Shown: in pieces, positions 18,454 to 27,220 of the stretch
How the letters are laid out: each line of letters opens with the position of its first letter
Position numbering within the stretch: position 1 is the first letter of the stretch
Source: an uncultured Opitutaceae bacterium
Lineage (GTDB): Bacteria > Verrucomicrobiota > Verrucomicrobiia > Opitutales > Opitutaceae
DNA length: 64,000 nt
Reading direction: 5' to 3'
Assembly (NCBI GenBank): GCA_937902925.1
Contig: CALFNN010000081.1
Span: 22,408-86,407, forward strand
Notes under the pieces: generated by a model
Database searches by the model: none
Seen by the model: the letters and a program-made list of their open reading frames with translations, nothing else
Told to the model about the DNA's origin: nothing
Position numbers and translations under genes: made by a program

Positions 18454-18722
18454 AGTAGTTTTCTTTGACCAGAACGGTCCGGTCGAATGCAGAAGGGCTG
18501 GCGAAAATCGCAGCCTCGCAAAGCGCGATGGCTGACGGCTGTTTGGGCTCCTTCCTCAAGCTTCGAAGCATGTGAAGCGAACGATAAAACCATTGCGACG
18601 CTGAGCTGTGATAAGACGGTGACCGGCATGCAGCAACTGCAGTTATCACTCACGCCCACCATCGGCGTCAGAGAGGAGATGCGATTCCTGCTCCGGCGCG
18701 CCGTCACATCCGTGCCACAGCT

Positions 18723-18805
18723 TGCACTTTTCACAGGACAAATTTCCAGCCCGACTCACGGCCCGGATTGTGCCCCGTCCGGCGTCGTGCACGAGGAAAA
18801 TCACG
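18723..18805 (-). repeat. upstream block, copy B (diverged)
   Basis: The first 38 bases match 19634-19671 at about 30 of 38 positions (TTTTC, AGG, ATTTCC, GCCCG, CTCACG shared). The following part keeps only scattered words such as GCACGAG. It lies about 310 bases upstream of the 119-residue lipoprotein gene on the same strand, farther than copies A and C lie from their genes. Confidence 0.6.
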
Positions 18806-19132
18806 GAGGCCGGAGACCATCCGAAACTCGCCACGGACCTTTGAAGCAAAGTAGTCCAATGGGTTACCCTGCCGCGGACGACGATCACGGGCCGTGCCCG
18901 CGCTGGTTGCCGGACTGCCTCCAAGCTCTCGCGGCGTTCAGGCGGACGTCGTCACGCGTGAATTCACCGCGCCCTTCCGCGCCTCGTCTTTCTCTGAAAC
19001 CCGCACGCTTGTCTCGTTTCGCGACCGCGGTTGCCAGCGGTCAGCTCGGTTTTCCAATTCCCTGCCGTCATCGACTGAACATTTGCGACGTCGCCGGCAG
19101 CGAGCAGGAAAGAACGGCCGGATTGGGGGTTT

Positions 19133-19552
19133 TCACTTCGTAATCAAATCCATCGACTGAATATTGTAGCCCACGAGCAGTGCCTTCTCTCCGTCCATCT
19201 CGAAAGTGAATGACTCGGTTCCTTCCCCTTTTTCGAAAACCGTCTTTTGTGCCATCTTCACGGTGGTCGTGGCATTGAACGCTCCGACGTTCCAATTGAC
19301 GTTCGCCGTGGATGTGACCTTGCCCAGTTTATTTTGCACCGCGTGCAACAACTGTTCGTATTTTTCCTTCTTCGACGCGCTTCGAAACTTCGGATGCGCT
19401 CCCTCCCAAATGGCGTCGAGCCTTCCGGCGTTATACTGTTCATGAAAACGGACAATGGCGGCGTCCGCCGCGGCTTTCCCTTTGGTGAGACCGCCGCAGC
19501 CGCCGAGACACAGCCCGAAACAAACCAGCGCCATCGAGATGATTGTCTTCAT
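19133..19552 (-). CDS. lipoprotein with a DUF4019-like fold (139 aa)
   Basis: The ATG at 19552 gives MKTIISMALVCFGLCLGGC, a good lipoprotein signal with Cys at residue 19; an upstream ATG would only prepend six basic residues. The mature domain runs RFHEQYNAGRLDAIWEGAHP...KYEQLLHAVQNKLGKV followed by strand-rich FTFEMDGEKALLVGYNI, a cystatin/NTF2-like alpha+beta pattern as in DUF4019-type lipoproteins (a resemblance judged by eye). Block C lies 82 bases upstream and the start is preceded by CAAAGAAAACAT. The role is unknown. Confidence 0.6.
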   Translation of the reverse strand: MKTIISMALVCFGLCLGGCGGLTKGKAAADAAIVRFHEQYNAGRLDAIWEGAHPKFRSASKKEKYEQLLHAVQNKLGKVTSTANVNWNVGAFNATTTVKMAQKTVFEKGEGTESFTFEMDGEKALLVGYNIQSMDLITK

Positions 19553-19633
19553 ATGTTTTCTTTGCCGCACAGTGTTATTCGCCGGACGTGCGATTTCTCG
19601 CCGCAGCGCACAGTTGAACTCGGAACCTCGTTC

Positions 19634-19715
19634 TGCGCTTTTCGGAGGGTGAATTTCCGGCCCGGCTCACGTCGCGAAGGAGTGTCCGGAAACCGCACAG
19701 GCACGAGATAAATTC
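19634..19715 (-). repeat. upstream block, copy C (most complete)
   Basis: This copy overlaps both other copies: its left 38 bases match copy B and bases 19655-19715 match copy A. It sits upstream of the 139-residue lipoprotein gene on the same strand. All three genes therefore share a diverged upstream block, which suggests duplication of a promoter/leader segment or of whole gene cassettes. Confidence 0.75.
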
Positions 19716-19721
19716 GCTCCA

Positions 19722-19790
19722 CCACCAAAGAGGTCCAGCGCGTAGCCCCCGAAACCGCCGCCGCAATATTCCCCGCGAGCGCGCCGGCGC
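19722..19790 (-). pseudogene. fragment of the sugar-kinase 3' region
   Basis: About 67 bases closely resemble 20859-20925 inside the cytidylyltransferase/GHMP-kinase gene (shared words CAGCGCGTAGCC, CCGCCGCCGCAATATT and GCGAGCGCGCCGG; roughly 57 of 67 identical by eye). Read on the minus strand it encodes EYCGGGFGGYALDLFGG, against KYCGGGFGGYALYLFGE in the intact gene. It has no start and is only ~22 codons long. It looks like a leftover of a duplicated kinase gene lying next to block C. Confidence 0.75.
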
Positions 19791-19791
19791 C

Positions 19792-20685
19792 TCAGGGCCG
19801 AAACGCATTCGGCCCGTTGGGCGCGGGCCGGGGGCGCGCGGGGAGCGTCGAAACCTGCGGCACCAGCGGCACCACCCAGGCGTATTGCTCCGGCAGCTTC
19901 GCCAGGTCCGGATAAGTCATCGTGCTCGTCGACGTGCTGCGCGGCGCCTTCTGCCGGTCGTTCAACACGAGGCGCGGCTCGCTTCCCCCGATCCCCGGTT
20001 CACGGGAAAACGTCAGCGTGCGTTCTTCTCCGCCGAAACTGTTGAACGCCCGCGTCAACTGGTCGGTCTGCAGCGCCAGGAACAACTCGTTCCGCTCCGG
20101 GCCGAGCGTCCGCGCGAATGCATCCATCAGCGAATCGTAAACGTCGCCGCCACCCGCGAACGGCTTCACCTCGACCACCACCGTGTCGCCGCTCGGCGTC
20201 ACGGTCGCGTTGGCCGCCATCAGTCCGTCGATCTGCTGCCGCCCCTGGGCCACGGCGTTTTGCAGCGCCTCGGTCTCGGTCGGCGTGAGGTCGAACATCT
20301 GCGCAAAACCCGGCGCCAGCTTCCCGTCGCGCGTCACGATCGGCAGGTTGATGCTGGCCGTCTTGTCCTTCTGCGCCTCCGCCAGCGCCCGCAGCTTCGC
20401 CATCCGCGCCGCGTGCTCGTCGGCCGCCGCGGGCAGGGCACGCACCGCCGCGGCCGGTTCTCCGGGTGTCGCGGGCGTTTTTGCCCGCCGCTCGTTTTCG
20501 CTGCGCAACCGCGCGACTTCCTCGCGCAGCCGGGCAGTCTCGCCGGGCGTGGCGCCCGCATCGGCCGTCGGAGAATTTGCCGACGGCTCGACGTCCCCCG
20601 CCTGTCGCCGGCCGACCTCATATCCGGCCACGCCGGCAAGCGCGACCAGGCCAAACGTCAGCAAGGCTCGGGCGGGGGTGTTCAT
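19792..20685 (-). CDS. membrane-anchored coiled-coil protein of unknown function (297 aa)
   Basis: The frame is open further upstream, but the ATG at 20685 gives MNTPARALLTFGLVALAGVAGYEVG, a clear signal or membrane anchor. A short heptad region follows at about 45-70 (ARLREEVARLRSENERR). Then comes an unrecognised domain with PIVTRDGKLAPGFAQMFDLTPTETEALQNAV, resembling sequences often found in Verrucomicrobia with a 'DLT..E...L' helix, and a proline-rich end. It lies in the orientation of the upstream sugar-kinase gene with a 98-base gap. No function is proposed. Confidence 0.6.
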   Translation of the reverse strand: MNTPARALLTFGLVALAGVAGYEVGRRQAGDVEPSANSPTADAGATPGETARLREEVARLRSENERRAKTPATPGEPAAAVRALPAAADEHAARMAKLRALAEAQKDKTASINLPIVTRDGKLAPGFAQMFDLTPTETEALQNAVAQGRQQIDGLMAANATVTPSGDTVVVEVKPFAGGGDVYDSLMDAFARTLGPERNELFLALQTDQLTRAFNSFGGEERTLTFSREPGIGGSEPRLVLNDRQKAPRSTSTSTMTYPDLAKLPEQYAWVVPLVPQVSTLPARPRPAPNGPNAFRP

Positions 20686-20783
20686 GAATCCGATGCCCAC
20701 GAAAAACCAACCCCGCCCCCGAAAGGCAACCGCCGATCCGCCGGCCGGCGATGCTCGAAGGCGGTCGAGCCGCCTCCGATCGC

Positions 20784-21869
20784 CTACCGCGCCGCCACGA
20801 GCGGCTCGATCGGCCGGAAGCCCGTCCGCGCGCACGCCGCGTCCCGCTGCGCCGGTTCGCCGAAGAGATACAGCGCGTAGCCGCCGAAGCCGCCGCCGCA
20901 ATATTTCCAGGCGAGCGCGCCGGGCAGGTCCGCGGGGAGCGCAGCCATGCCCTCGCCGCATTGCATCGCCCAAGAAATCTTCACCGCCTCGGCCAGCCGC
21001 GCGAGACTGCCCTGCCAGACCGCCTCGCGCGCCAGCGCCCCTGCCCGCTCGATCGCATCATAGTCGCGCGGCCGGTTGGCCAGGTCGGGCGTGTCGTGCG
21101 GCGCGCCGGTCCAGAACAGCGCCATCCGCCCGGCGAGGAATTCGCCCGCCGTCTTGATTTCCAGCTCCGGCCGCCGGCCGCTGCGCCAGACGCACAGTCC
21201 GGTTTCCGCGATGATCGCGGGATCCTGCCAGCCGACGCCGAGGTCGAGCTCCGCCGCGATGCCGTCGCGGCCGTTGAGCAGCGCCCACGCGCCGCTGCCG
21301 CCGAGCCCGGCGTTCTGCTCGTAGGGCCAGTCGCGCAACGACACCGCCGGCGAGATCGCGCAATTCACCACGAACGCGCCTTCGCGCGCGAACCGCGGCA
21401 CGTCGAGCCAGCCGCCCGCGAAATCCACCCGCAGTGGCGCGACTTCCGGCGCGCGGATGAATTTCACGATCTGCGTCGTCGACACCGGCGAAAATTGCGG
21501 CGGCGTCTTCGGCAGCAGCAGATAGCGCGCGCCGACCTGGGCGCAGAGTTCGCGTTTCAGCGCCCCGTATTTGTCGTCTTCCGTGACGGCGAGGATGTCG
21601 GGCCGGAGCCGGAGGAAGTGTTCGCGAAAATCCATCCCGTCCTCGAGCCGGTCGCCCACGACGACCTCGTCGACCATGTCGAGCGCCGCGAGCACCGCCC
21701 GCTTGTGATCGTCCGGCAGCGAGCTGCGCCGCTGCTTGTGCAGCCAGAGGACCTCGGCCGAGGCGAAACAGACCGTCAGGTGATCGCCGAGCGCCCGCGC
21801 CTCGCGGAAAAACTGCACGTGTCCCGCGTGGACAATGTCGTAGCACCCGGAAACGAAGACGCGAATCAT
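20784..21869 (-). CDS. cytidylyltransferase-like / GHMP sugar kinase fusion (361 aa)
   Basis: Residues 1-140 form a nucleotidyltransferase of the RfaE/TagD type: HAGH at 14-17 (the HxGH nucleotide-binding motif), DDHKRAVLAALDMVDEVVVG, and PVSTTQIV (the S-T-T-x-I motif) near 128. Residues ~147-361 form a compact GHMP kinase of the HddA/fucokinase branch: RVDFAGGWLDVP, the phosphate loop GLGGSGAW, and the C-terminal KYCGGGFGGYALYL. The kinase part (~215 residues) is shorter than usual for the family (about 330). Together the two activities would phosphorylate a sugar and then make a nucleotide-sugar, as in heptose or deoxysugar activation for envelope glycans. The substrate cannot be read from the sequence. 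Confidence 0.75.
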   Translation of the reverse strand: MIRVFVSGCYDIVHAGHVQFFREARALGDHLTVCFASAEVLWLHKQRRSSLPDDHKRAVLAALDMVDEVVVGDRLEDGMDFREHFLRLRPDILAVTEDDKYGALKRELCAQVGARYLLLPKTPPQFSPVSTTQIVKFIRAPEVAPLRVDFAGGWLDVPRFAREGAFVVNCAISPAVSLRDWPYEQNAGLGGSGAWALLNGRDGIAAELDLGVGWQDPAIIAETGLCVWRSGRRPELEIKTAGEFLAGRMALFWTGAPHDTPDLANRPRDYDAIERAGALAREAVWQGSLARLAEAVKISWAMQCGEGMAALPADLPGALAWKYCGGGFGGYALYLFGEPAQRDAACARTGFRPIEPLVAAR

Positions 21870-21976
21870 GAGATTCCGCCCAGCACGCCCTCGCCCGCGG
21901 CCCGCGTCAACCCGGCAATGCGGCCCGCCGCAAATCGACGGTAACTTTTCCCGCCAATCCGGGTTTTCGAAACCGC

Positions 21977-24373
21977 ATGCTCGCCGACCTGAAATTCGCC
22001 CTCCGCCAGCTCGCCAAGACTCCCGGGTTCACCGCCGTCGCCCTGCTCACCCTCGCCCTCGGCATCGGCGCGAACACCGCGATTTTCTCCGTGGTCAAAT
22101 CCGTCCTCCTCAGCCCGCTGCCGTATCCCGGGCCCGGCCGGCTCGTCGTGCTGTGGGAGGACGAGACCAACTTCCAGCAGGCCTCGATCGCCTGGCCCGA
22201 CTTGCAGGACTGGCAGCGCGACAACACCGCCTTCACCGCGCTCGGTGGCTACCGGCGCGACAACTACGCGCTCACCGGCCGCGGCGAGCCTGAGATGCTC
22301 CGCGGCGCCCGCGCCAGCGCCGCGCTTTTCGACGCGATCAAGCTCCCGCCGCAACTCGGCCGCGTCTTCACCGCCGCCGAGGACAAGGTCGGCGCCCCCG
22401 GGCTCGTCGTCCTCAGTCACGGGTTGTGGCAGCGCCAGTTCGGCGGAACGCCGGACGCGCTCGGAAAAACGCTCACGCTCAATGGCGAATCCTACACCGT
22501 CATCGGCGTGCTGCCGGCGGAGTTCGGCTCGCCGACGGGCGTCGATTTCTGGACGCAGCTCGCCCGCGGCAGCGACAACCCCAACTGGCAGAACCGCAGC
22601 AATCATCCCGGCATCTACGCCATCGGTCGCATGAAGCCCGGCCAGACCTTCGCCACCGCGCTGGCCGATTTGAAACGGATATCCGCGCGCATCGCCCAGG
22701 ACCATCCCGACGACAGCACGGGCGTGACCGCCTCCGGCCAGCTCCTCTTCGACAGCACGGTTGGCGACTACCGGCGCGGCCTCACGGTGCTGCTCGGCGC
22801 CGTCGGCCTCGTGCTGCTCATCGCCTGCGCGAACCTCGCCAACCTGCTCCTCGCCCGCAGCGCCGCGCGCGAGTCCGAGTTCGCCGTCCGCGCCGCGCTC
22901 GGCGCCTCGCGCGGCCGGCTCGTGCGCCAGCTCCTGCTCGAGAGCCTCGTGCTCGCGCTGGGCGGCGGCGTGCTCGGCGTCATCCTCGCGGGTTGGGCGC
23001 GCAGCGGCATCGTCGCACTCAGTCCCGCCGGCGTGACGCGTTTCCAGCAAACCGCGATCGACGCCCCCGTGCTCGCGGTAACCTTCGGGCTCGCGCTGAT
23101 CACCGCGCTCGTCTTCGGGCTCTGGCCCGCGTGGAAGGCCGCGCAACCCGACCTGCGCTCTTCGCTCGCTTCCGGCGGGCGCACCGGCTCCGACGGCCCC
23201 GGCGCCACGCGCGCCCGCGAGGCGTTGATCGTCGCCGAGGTGGCGCTCACGCTCATGCTGCTCGTCGGCGCCGGCTTGTTGTTGCGCAGCTTCGAGCGCA
23301 TGCAGACGGCGAATCTCGGGTTCGCCGCTCATGGTGTCCTCACCGCCCGCCTCTCGCTGCCGAAGAAAAACTACGGCACCAAGGAGCAGATCGACACCTT
23401 CGGCGACCGCCTGCTCGAGCGGGTGCGCGCGCTGCCCGGCGTGAAATCCGCCGATCTCGCGACCAATTCGCCGCTCAACACGGGCTGGCAGACGTCCTTC
23501 CTCCCCGAGGGCCACGCCCCGTGGCCGGCGGGACAAAACCCGCTCGCCGAGATGAACGTCGTGAGCGACGGCTATTTTCGCACGCTCGGCATTCCGTTGC
23601 TGCGCGGCCGGGCGTTCGGGCCTGAGGACGGACTCAAGTCCCCGCGCACCGCAATCATTGACCAGGCGTTTGCCGACAAATTCTGGCCGGGCGCCGACCC
23701 GGTCGGCCAGAAGATGACGCTCAGCGGTGACCCGGCGGTCGTCGTCGGCGTCGTGCCCACGCTCAAGGTTTACGGCTACGCCTCCGAACCGAAGCTCGTG
23801 CAGGCCTACCTGGCCGCGCGCCAGGATGCGCCCGACGATTTCGCGCTGCTCGTCCGCACCGATGGCGATGCCGCCGCCCTCGCCTCTTCCGTGCGGCGCG
23901 TCGTTTCCGAGATCGACCCCAACCAACCCGTCTGGAACGTGCGCACGCTCGACGATCGCATCGACGCCTCGTTCAGCACGCCGCGGCTCTACACCTTCCT
24001 GCTCGCGATCTTCGCCGGGCTCGCGCTGCTGCTCGCGGCGGTCGGGCTCTACGGCGTGCTCGCCTACCAGGTCAGCCGGCGCACGCGCGAGTTCGGCATC
24101 CGCCTCGCCCTCGGCTCGCTCACGTCGCAGATCACCACGCTCGTCCTCCGCCGCGGCTTGCGCCTGCTCGCGGCCGGCCTCGCCGTGGGCCTGCTCGGCG
24201 CGCTCGCGCTCGGCCGCGTGCTCGGCACCTTGCTCTATCGCACCAGCTCGTTCGACCCCGCGGTCGTCGGCGGCGTGGCGGGCCTGCTTGGCGTCGTCGC
24301 GCTGCTCGCGTGCTGGCTGCCCGCGCGCCGCGCCGCACGCGTCAATCCGCTCATCGCGCTGCGGGCCGATTGA
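21977..24373 (+). CDS. ADOP-type duplicated ABC permease (798 aa)
   Basis: The eighth family copy, separated from the main run by the small-gene island. It starts [18 protein letters not shown] with LGIGANT in helix 1. FtsX loops are [15 protein letters not shown] and [13 protein letters not shown], and the end is [11 protein letters not shown]. It is the only copy on the same strand as, and close upstream of, an ABC ATPase gene (24865) and a TolC-family gene (25568), so it is the most likely member to have a dedicated partner set. No HlyD/MacA-type adaptor lies between them. Confidence 0.92.
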   Translation: MLADLKFALRQLAKTPGFTAVALLTLALGIGANTAIFSVVKSVLLSPLPYPGPGRLVVLWEDETNFQQASIAWPDLQDWQRDNTAFTALGGYRRDNYALTGRGEPEMLRGARASAALFDAIKLPPQLGRVFTAAEDKVGAPGLVVLSHGLWQRQFGGTPDALGKTLTLNGESYTVIGVLPAEFGSPTGVDFWTQLARGSDNPNWQNRSNHPGIYAIGRMKPGQTFATALADLKRISARIAQDHPDDSTGVTASGQLLFDSTVGDYRRGLTVLLGAVGLVLLIACANLANLLLARSAARESEFAVRAALGASRGRLVRQLLLESLVLALGGGVLGVILAGWARSGIVALSPAGVTRFQQTAIDAPVLAVTFGLALITALVFGLWPAWKAAQPDLRSSLASGGRTGSDGPGATRAREALIVAEVALTLMLLVGAGLLLRSFERMQTANLGFAAHGVLTARLSLPKKNYGTKEQIDTFGDRLLERVRALPGVKSADLATNSPLNTGWQTSFLPEGHAPWPAGQNPLAEMNVVSDGYFRTLGIPLLRGRAFGPEDGLKSPRTAIIDQAFADKFWPGADPVGQKMTLSGDPAVVVGVVPTLKVYGYASEPKLVQAYLAARQDAPDDFALLVRTDGDAAALASSVRRVVSEIDPNQPVWNVRTLDDRIDASFSTPRLYTFLLAIFAGLALLLAAVGLYGVLAYQVSRRTREFGIRLALGSLTSQITTLVLRRGLRLLAAGLAVGLLGALALGRVLGTLLYRTSSFDPAVVGGVAGLLGVVALLACWLPARRAARVNPLIALRAD

Positions 24374-24378
24374 GAATC

Positions 24379-24398
24379 CCGCCGGCCCACTCCGGCGG
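24379..24398 (+). terminator. hairpin after the eighth permease gene
   Basis: CCGCCGG-CCCACT-CCGGCGG gives a 7-base perfect stem with a 6-base loop, 5 bases after the permease stop codon. No T-run follows, so it may slow polymerase or protect mRNA rather than be a classical intrinsic terminator. Confidence 0.45.
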
Positions 24399-24578
24399 TC
24401 GCGACGCGTGTTTCCCGATTTTGGGAAAGCGTTATTCCACAAACGAGCCATCCGCCTCGCCGGCCTCCGCCAGTGGCCGGAGTGGAGAATTTCTAAACGT
24501 TATCGGGCCGCTATTTAGGAACGATCGACAATGACGGCACAGCCGTTGCTAAACTCTCGACCGCAACGCTTCCGCATC

Positions 24579-24833
24579 ATGAAAAATCTCCCGCCCGCCC
24601 TGTTGTTTTTTCTCGGCGCGCCGCTGCTGCTCCCGGCGCTGGCCTGCGAGTCTTCGGAGTCAACCCCCGCGGCGCCGGTCGCATCCGTCCGGGCGGTTTC
24701 GCGCGCGGAGTCCCGGCCGGCCGGCCGGGATTCGGCCACCGCGACGCCCGCTCGCCCCGCCTCGCCTGCCAAGCCGTCGCCCTCTTCGCCGCCGCGCCCG
24801 CACGCCGCCCGCCCCGGTTATCTTTTCATGTGA
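24579..24833 (+). CDS. small low-complexity lipoprotein (84 aa)
   Basis: The ATG at 24579 gives MKNLPPALLFFLGAPLLLPALAC, a typical lipoprotein signal with lipobox LALAC-like PALAC and Cys at residue 23. The remaining ~60 residues are rich in Ser, Ala, Pro and Arg (APVASVRAVSRAESRPAGRD) with no recognisable fold, resembling a flexible linker. It sits between the permease and the ATPase on the same strand. It could be a spacer-type accessory lipoprotein or an unimportant frame in GC-rich DNA; the signal peptide favours a real gene. Confidence 0.45.
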   Translation: MKNLPPALLFFLGAPLLLPALACESSESTPAAPVASVRAVSRAESRPAGRDSATATPARPASPAKPSPSSPPRPHAARPGYLFM

Positions 24834-24864
24834 ATTTCGCCGATTTCATCGCCAACCTCGCTTC

Positions 24865-25530
24865 ATGATCTCCCTTCGCCACGTCGACCGCGTCTATCCA
24901 CTCAAGGGCGGCCCCTACTACGCCCTCCGCAACATCAACCTCGAGGTCAACGAAGGCGACTTCCTCTCGATCATGGGCCCGTCGGGCTCGGGCAAGTCCA
25001 CGCTGCTCCACATCCTCGGCCTGCACGACGCCGCGTGGGACGGCGAATTCCACCTCGTCGGCGAACCCGTCCACAAGCTCGACAAGAAGAAGCGTTTCGA
25101 GCTGCAGAAAAAACACATCGGGTTCGTCTTTCAAAGCTACCACCTGCTCGACGACCTGACCGTCTACGAGAACCTGGAGATTCCGCTCTCGTATCGCGAC
25201 GTGCCGCGCAAGGATCGCGAAGGCATCGTGTGCGACGCACTCGACCGCTTCCACATCGTCGGGAAAAAGGACCTCTATCCGAACCAGCTCTCCGGCGGCC
25301 AGCAGCAGCTCGTCGGCATCGCCCGCGCACTCGTCGCCAAGCCCGCGCTCATCCTCGCGGATGAGCCGACCGGCAACCTCCATTCCGACCAGGGCCGCGA
25401 AATCATGGAGCTCTTCAAGAAGCTCAACCAGGAGGACGGCGTGACCATCGTTCAGGTCACGCATTCCAACGACAACGCCGGCTTCGGCACGCGCATCGTC
25501 CGCCTCGCCGACGGCATGATGCTGAAATGA
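24865..25530 (+). CDS. LolD/MacB-type ABC transporter ATPase (221 aa)
   Basis: A full-length ABC ATPase: Walker [10 protein letters not shown] at residues 38-46, Q-loop FVFQSY near 88-92, signature LSGGQ 142-146, Walker B LILADEP 162-168, and H-loop VTHSN near the end. Spacing and the phrase [21 protein letters not shown] place it in the LolD/MacB/FtsE group that drives MacB/FtsX-type permeases. After the signature it reads LSGGQQQLV, where family members usually have LSGGQQQRV. It lies downstream of one ADOP permease and 37 bases upstream of a TolC-family gene. It may serve several of the ATPase-less permeases in this window. Confidence 0.93.
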   Translation: MISLRHVDRVYPLKGGPYYALRNINLEVNEGDFLSIMGPSGSGKSTLLHILGLHDAAWDGEFHLVGEPVHKLDKKKRFELQKKHIGFVFQSYHLLDDLTVYENLEIPLSYRDVPRKDREGIVCDALDRFHIVGKKDLYPNQLSGGQQQLVGIARALVAKPALILADEPTGNLHSDQGREIMELFKKLNQEDGVTIVQVTHSNDNAGFGTRIVRLADGMMLK

Positions 25531-25567
25531 TCGCCGCCGCCCTTTTCCGTCCGCCGCCGTCCGCCGA

Positions 25568-27196
25568 ATGAAAAACCGCTCCGTCCTCGCCGCGTCGCCG
25601 TCCGCCAGCTCGAAAAGCGAAGGCCGGCGCGCACCCAAATCCGCCGCCCCGGCCCGCCCGGCCGCCGCCCGTCGCACCGCGCTCGCCACCGTCGCGTTCG
25701 CGCTCGCCGTCCTCGGCCCGCGCGCCTCGGCCGAAGAGGCCGCGACGCCTGCGCCCAGTCCGCCGGCGGTCGGCGCCGCCGCCGCCAATGCCTCGGACGG
25801 GGCGAACGCCCTCACGCTCGACCGCGCGATCGCCCTCGCCCTCGAGCACAACCAGCGCGTCAAGGTCAGCGCTTTCAATCCCCAGATCGCCCGCGCCAAC
25901 GTCCTCACCGCTTACGGCGCCTTCGATCCCGCGCTCACTTTCCGCCGCACCAAGAGCGAAGCGGAGGGTGCCGGTGCGGTCCTCACGCCGCTCGCCCGCC
26001 CGCTCACGAAAGAGGACGACTACAGCCTCTCCCTCGACGGGCTGATGCCGTGGGGCCTCACCTACAGCGTCGGCGCCACCGCCACCAACCAGCGCGGCAC
26101 GTTCAACACGTTCAGCGACAGCTACGCCACGTTCGGCGGCGTCAGCGTCACGCAGCCGCTGCTCCGCGGCTTCGGTTTCGGCGCGACCCTCGCGAACCTC
26201 CGCATCGCCAAGGCCAGCCGCGGCATCTCCGACTGGCAGCACCGCCAGACCGTGATCGACACCGTCACCAGCGTCATCCTCGCCTTCAACAATCTCCAGC
26301 AGGCGCGGGATAACGTGAAGATCGCCCGCTTCTCCCGCGACCTCGCCGCCCAGCTCCTGGCCGACAACGAGAAGAAACTTGGCATCGGCGCCACGTCCGA
26401 CGCCGATGTCACCCAGGCGCGCGCCCGCGTCGCGAATCGCGAGGAGAGCATCCTGATCGCCGAGCGCAGCGCCCACGACGTCGAGAACCAGCTCCGCCTG
26501 CTCATCGGCGAAGCCGCGTTCACCGTCGACGGTCCCCCGCTTGCGATCACCGAGCTTCCCGCCGCACCGGACATCGCCGTCGACCCGGCGGCGGACCTCA
26601 AGCACGCCTACGAACTCCGCCCCGATTACCAAGCGGCGCGACTCGGCATCGCCATCGATCGCGCCACCAGCGCCTCGGCGCAAAACGCCCTCCTGCCTCG
26701 GCTCGATTTCGTCGGCAGTTATGGCTACGGCGGCCTTGACCACGACTTTGCCACCGCCCGCGGCCAGGTCCGCGATCAGGATGCGCGATCCTACTCCGCC
26801 GGCATGGTGGTGCGCATTCCGCTGACATTCGCCGAGGGTCGCGGTCGCGCCCGCGCCGCGAAGCTCAATCTCCGCCAGTCCGAGGCCGACCTCACCCGGC
26901 TGGAGCAAGACATCGCCATCAGCATCGCCGCCGCCGCCGGCCAGATCGAGACGACGAAGCAGCGCGTCGCCGCCACGAAAGTCGCGATGGATCTCGCCTC
27001 CCAGGAGCTGACGAACGAACAGAAGCGCCTGAACGCGGGGAACAGCACCACGTTCCTCGTCTCGAACGCCCAGAGCGACCTCTCCGCCGCGCAAAGCAGC
27101 TACGCCCGCGCCGTCGCCGACCAGCGCCGGGCCATCGCCACCTACGAGCGCGAACTCGGCACGACGCTCCTCAGCCACCACCTCAACGTGGAGTGA
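25568..27196 (+). CDS. TolC-family outer-membrane channel (542 aa)
   Basis: An exported protein with a long Ala/Pro-rich N-terminus (to ~75), then two outer-membrane-efflux repeats. The first includes LTLDRAIALALEHNQRVK and the equatorial helix region; the second includes LKHAYELRPDYQAARLGI and the NLRQSEADLTRLEQDI coiled-coil part, ending LSHHLNVE. The heptad-rich segments at ~215-300 and ~400-500 fit the periplasmic alpha-barrel. It would give the export system an outer-membrane exit duct. It is 37 bases after the ATPase gene and probably co-transcribed. The missing adaptor protein is notable. Confidence 0.88.
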   Translation: MKNRSVLAASPSASSKSEGRRAPKSAAPARPAAARRTALATVAFALAVLGPRASAEEAATPAPSPPAVGAAAANASDGANALTLDRAIALALEHNQRVKVSAFNPQIARANVLTAYGAFDPALTFRRTKSEAEGAGAVLTPLARPLTKEDDYSLSLDGLMPWGLTYSVGATATNQRGTFNTFSDSYATFGGVSVTQPLLRGFGFGATLANLRIAKASRGISDWQHRQTVIDTVTSVILAFNNLQQARDNVKIARFSRDLAAQLLADNEKKLGIGATSDADVTQARARVANREESILIAERSAHDVENQLRLLIGEAAFTVDGPPLAITELPAAPDIAVDPAADLKHAYELRPDYQAARLGIAIDRATSASAQNALLPRLDFVGSYGYGGLDHDFATARGQVRDQDARSYSAGMVVRIPLTFAEGRGRARAAKLNLRQSEADLTRLEQDIAISIAAAAGQIETTKQRVAATKVAMDLASQELTNEQKRLNAGNSTTFLVSNAQSDLSAAQSSYARAVADQRRAIATYERELGTTLLSHHLNVE

Positions 27197-27220
27197 ACGC
27201 CCGCGGGCTGGGCGCCGCCC

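Larger units (their letters stand above)
18414..19132. other. gene-poor stretch with upstream block copy B
   Basis: No convincing gene was found in these 719 bases. The open frames present (a + strand frame of ~218 codons and shorter minus frames) have no domain, no consistent composition and no sensible start. Block copy B (18723 to about 18805) and the hairpin at 18436-18453 are the only structures recognised. The sequence CAAAGAAAAC, also found immediately before the gene at 19133-19552, occurs at about 18467-18476 on the minus strand. The stretch may be a decayed gene or a long control region. Confidence 0.5.

Noticed and set aside
18487..19143. Plus-strand gene of ~218 codons in the gene-poor stretch
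   Set aside because: No start context, domain or codon pattern like the neighbours; it crosses block B and a palindromic GTGAATTCAC site without any conserved feature.
16628..20783. Integron gene-cassette array with attC sites
   Set aside because: Cassette-like layout and repeated blocks are present, but I see no integrase, no consistent RYYYAAC/GTTRRRY pairs at gene boundaries, and the blocks lie upstream of genes at unequal distances.
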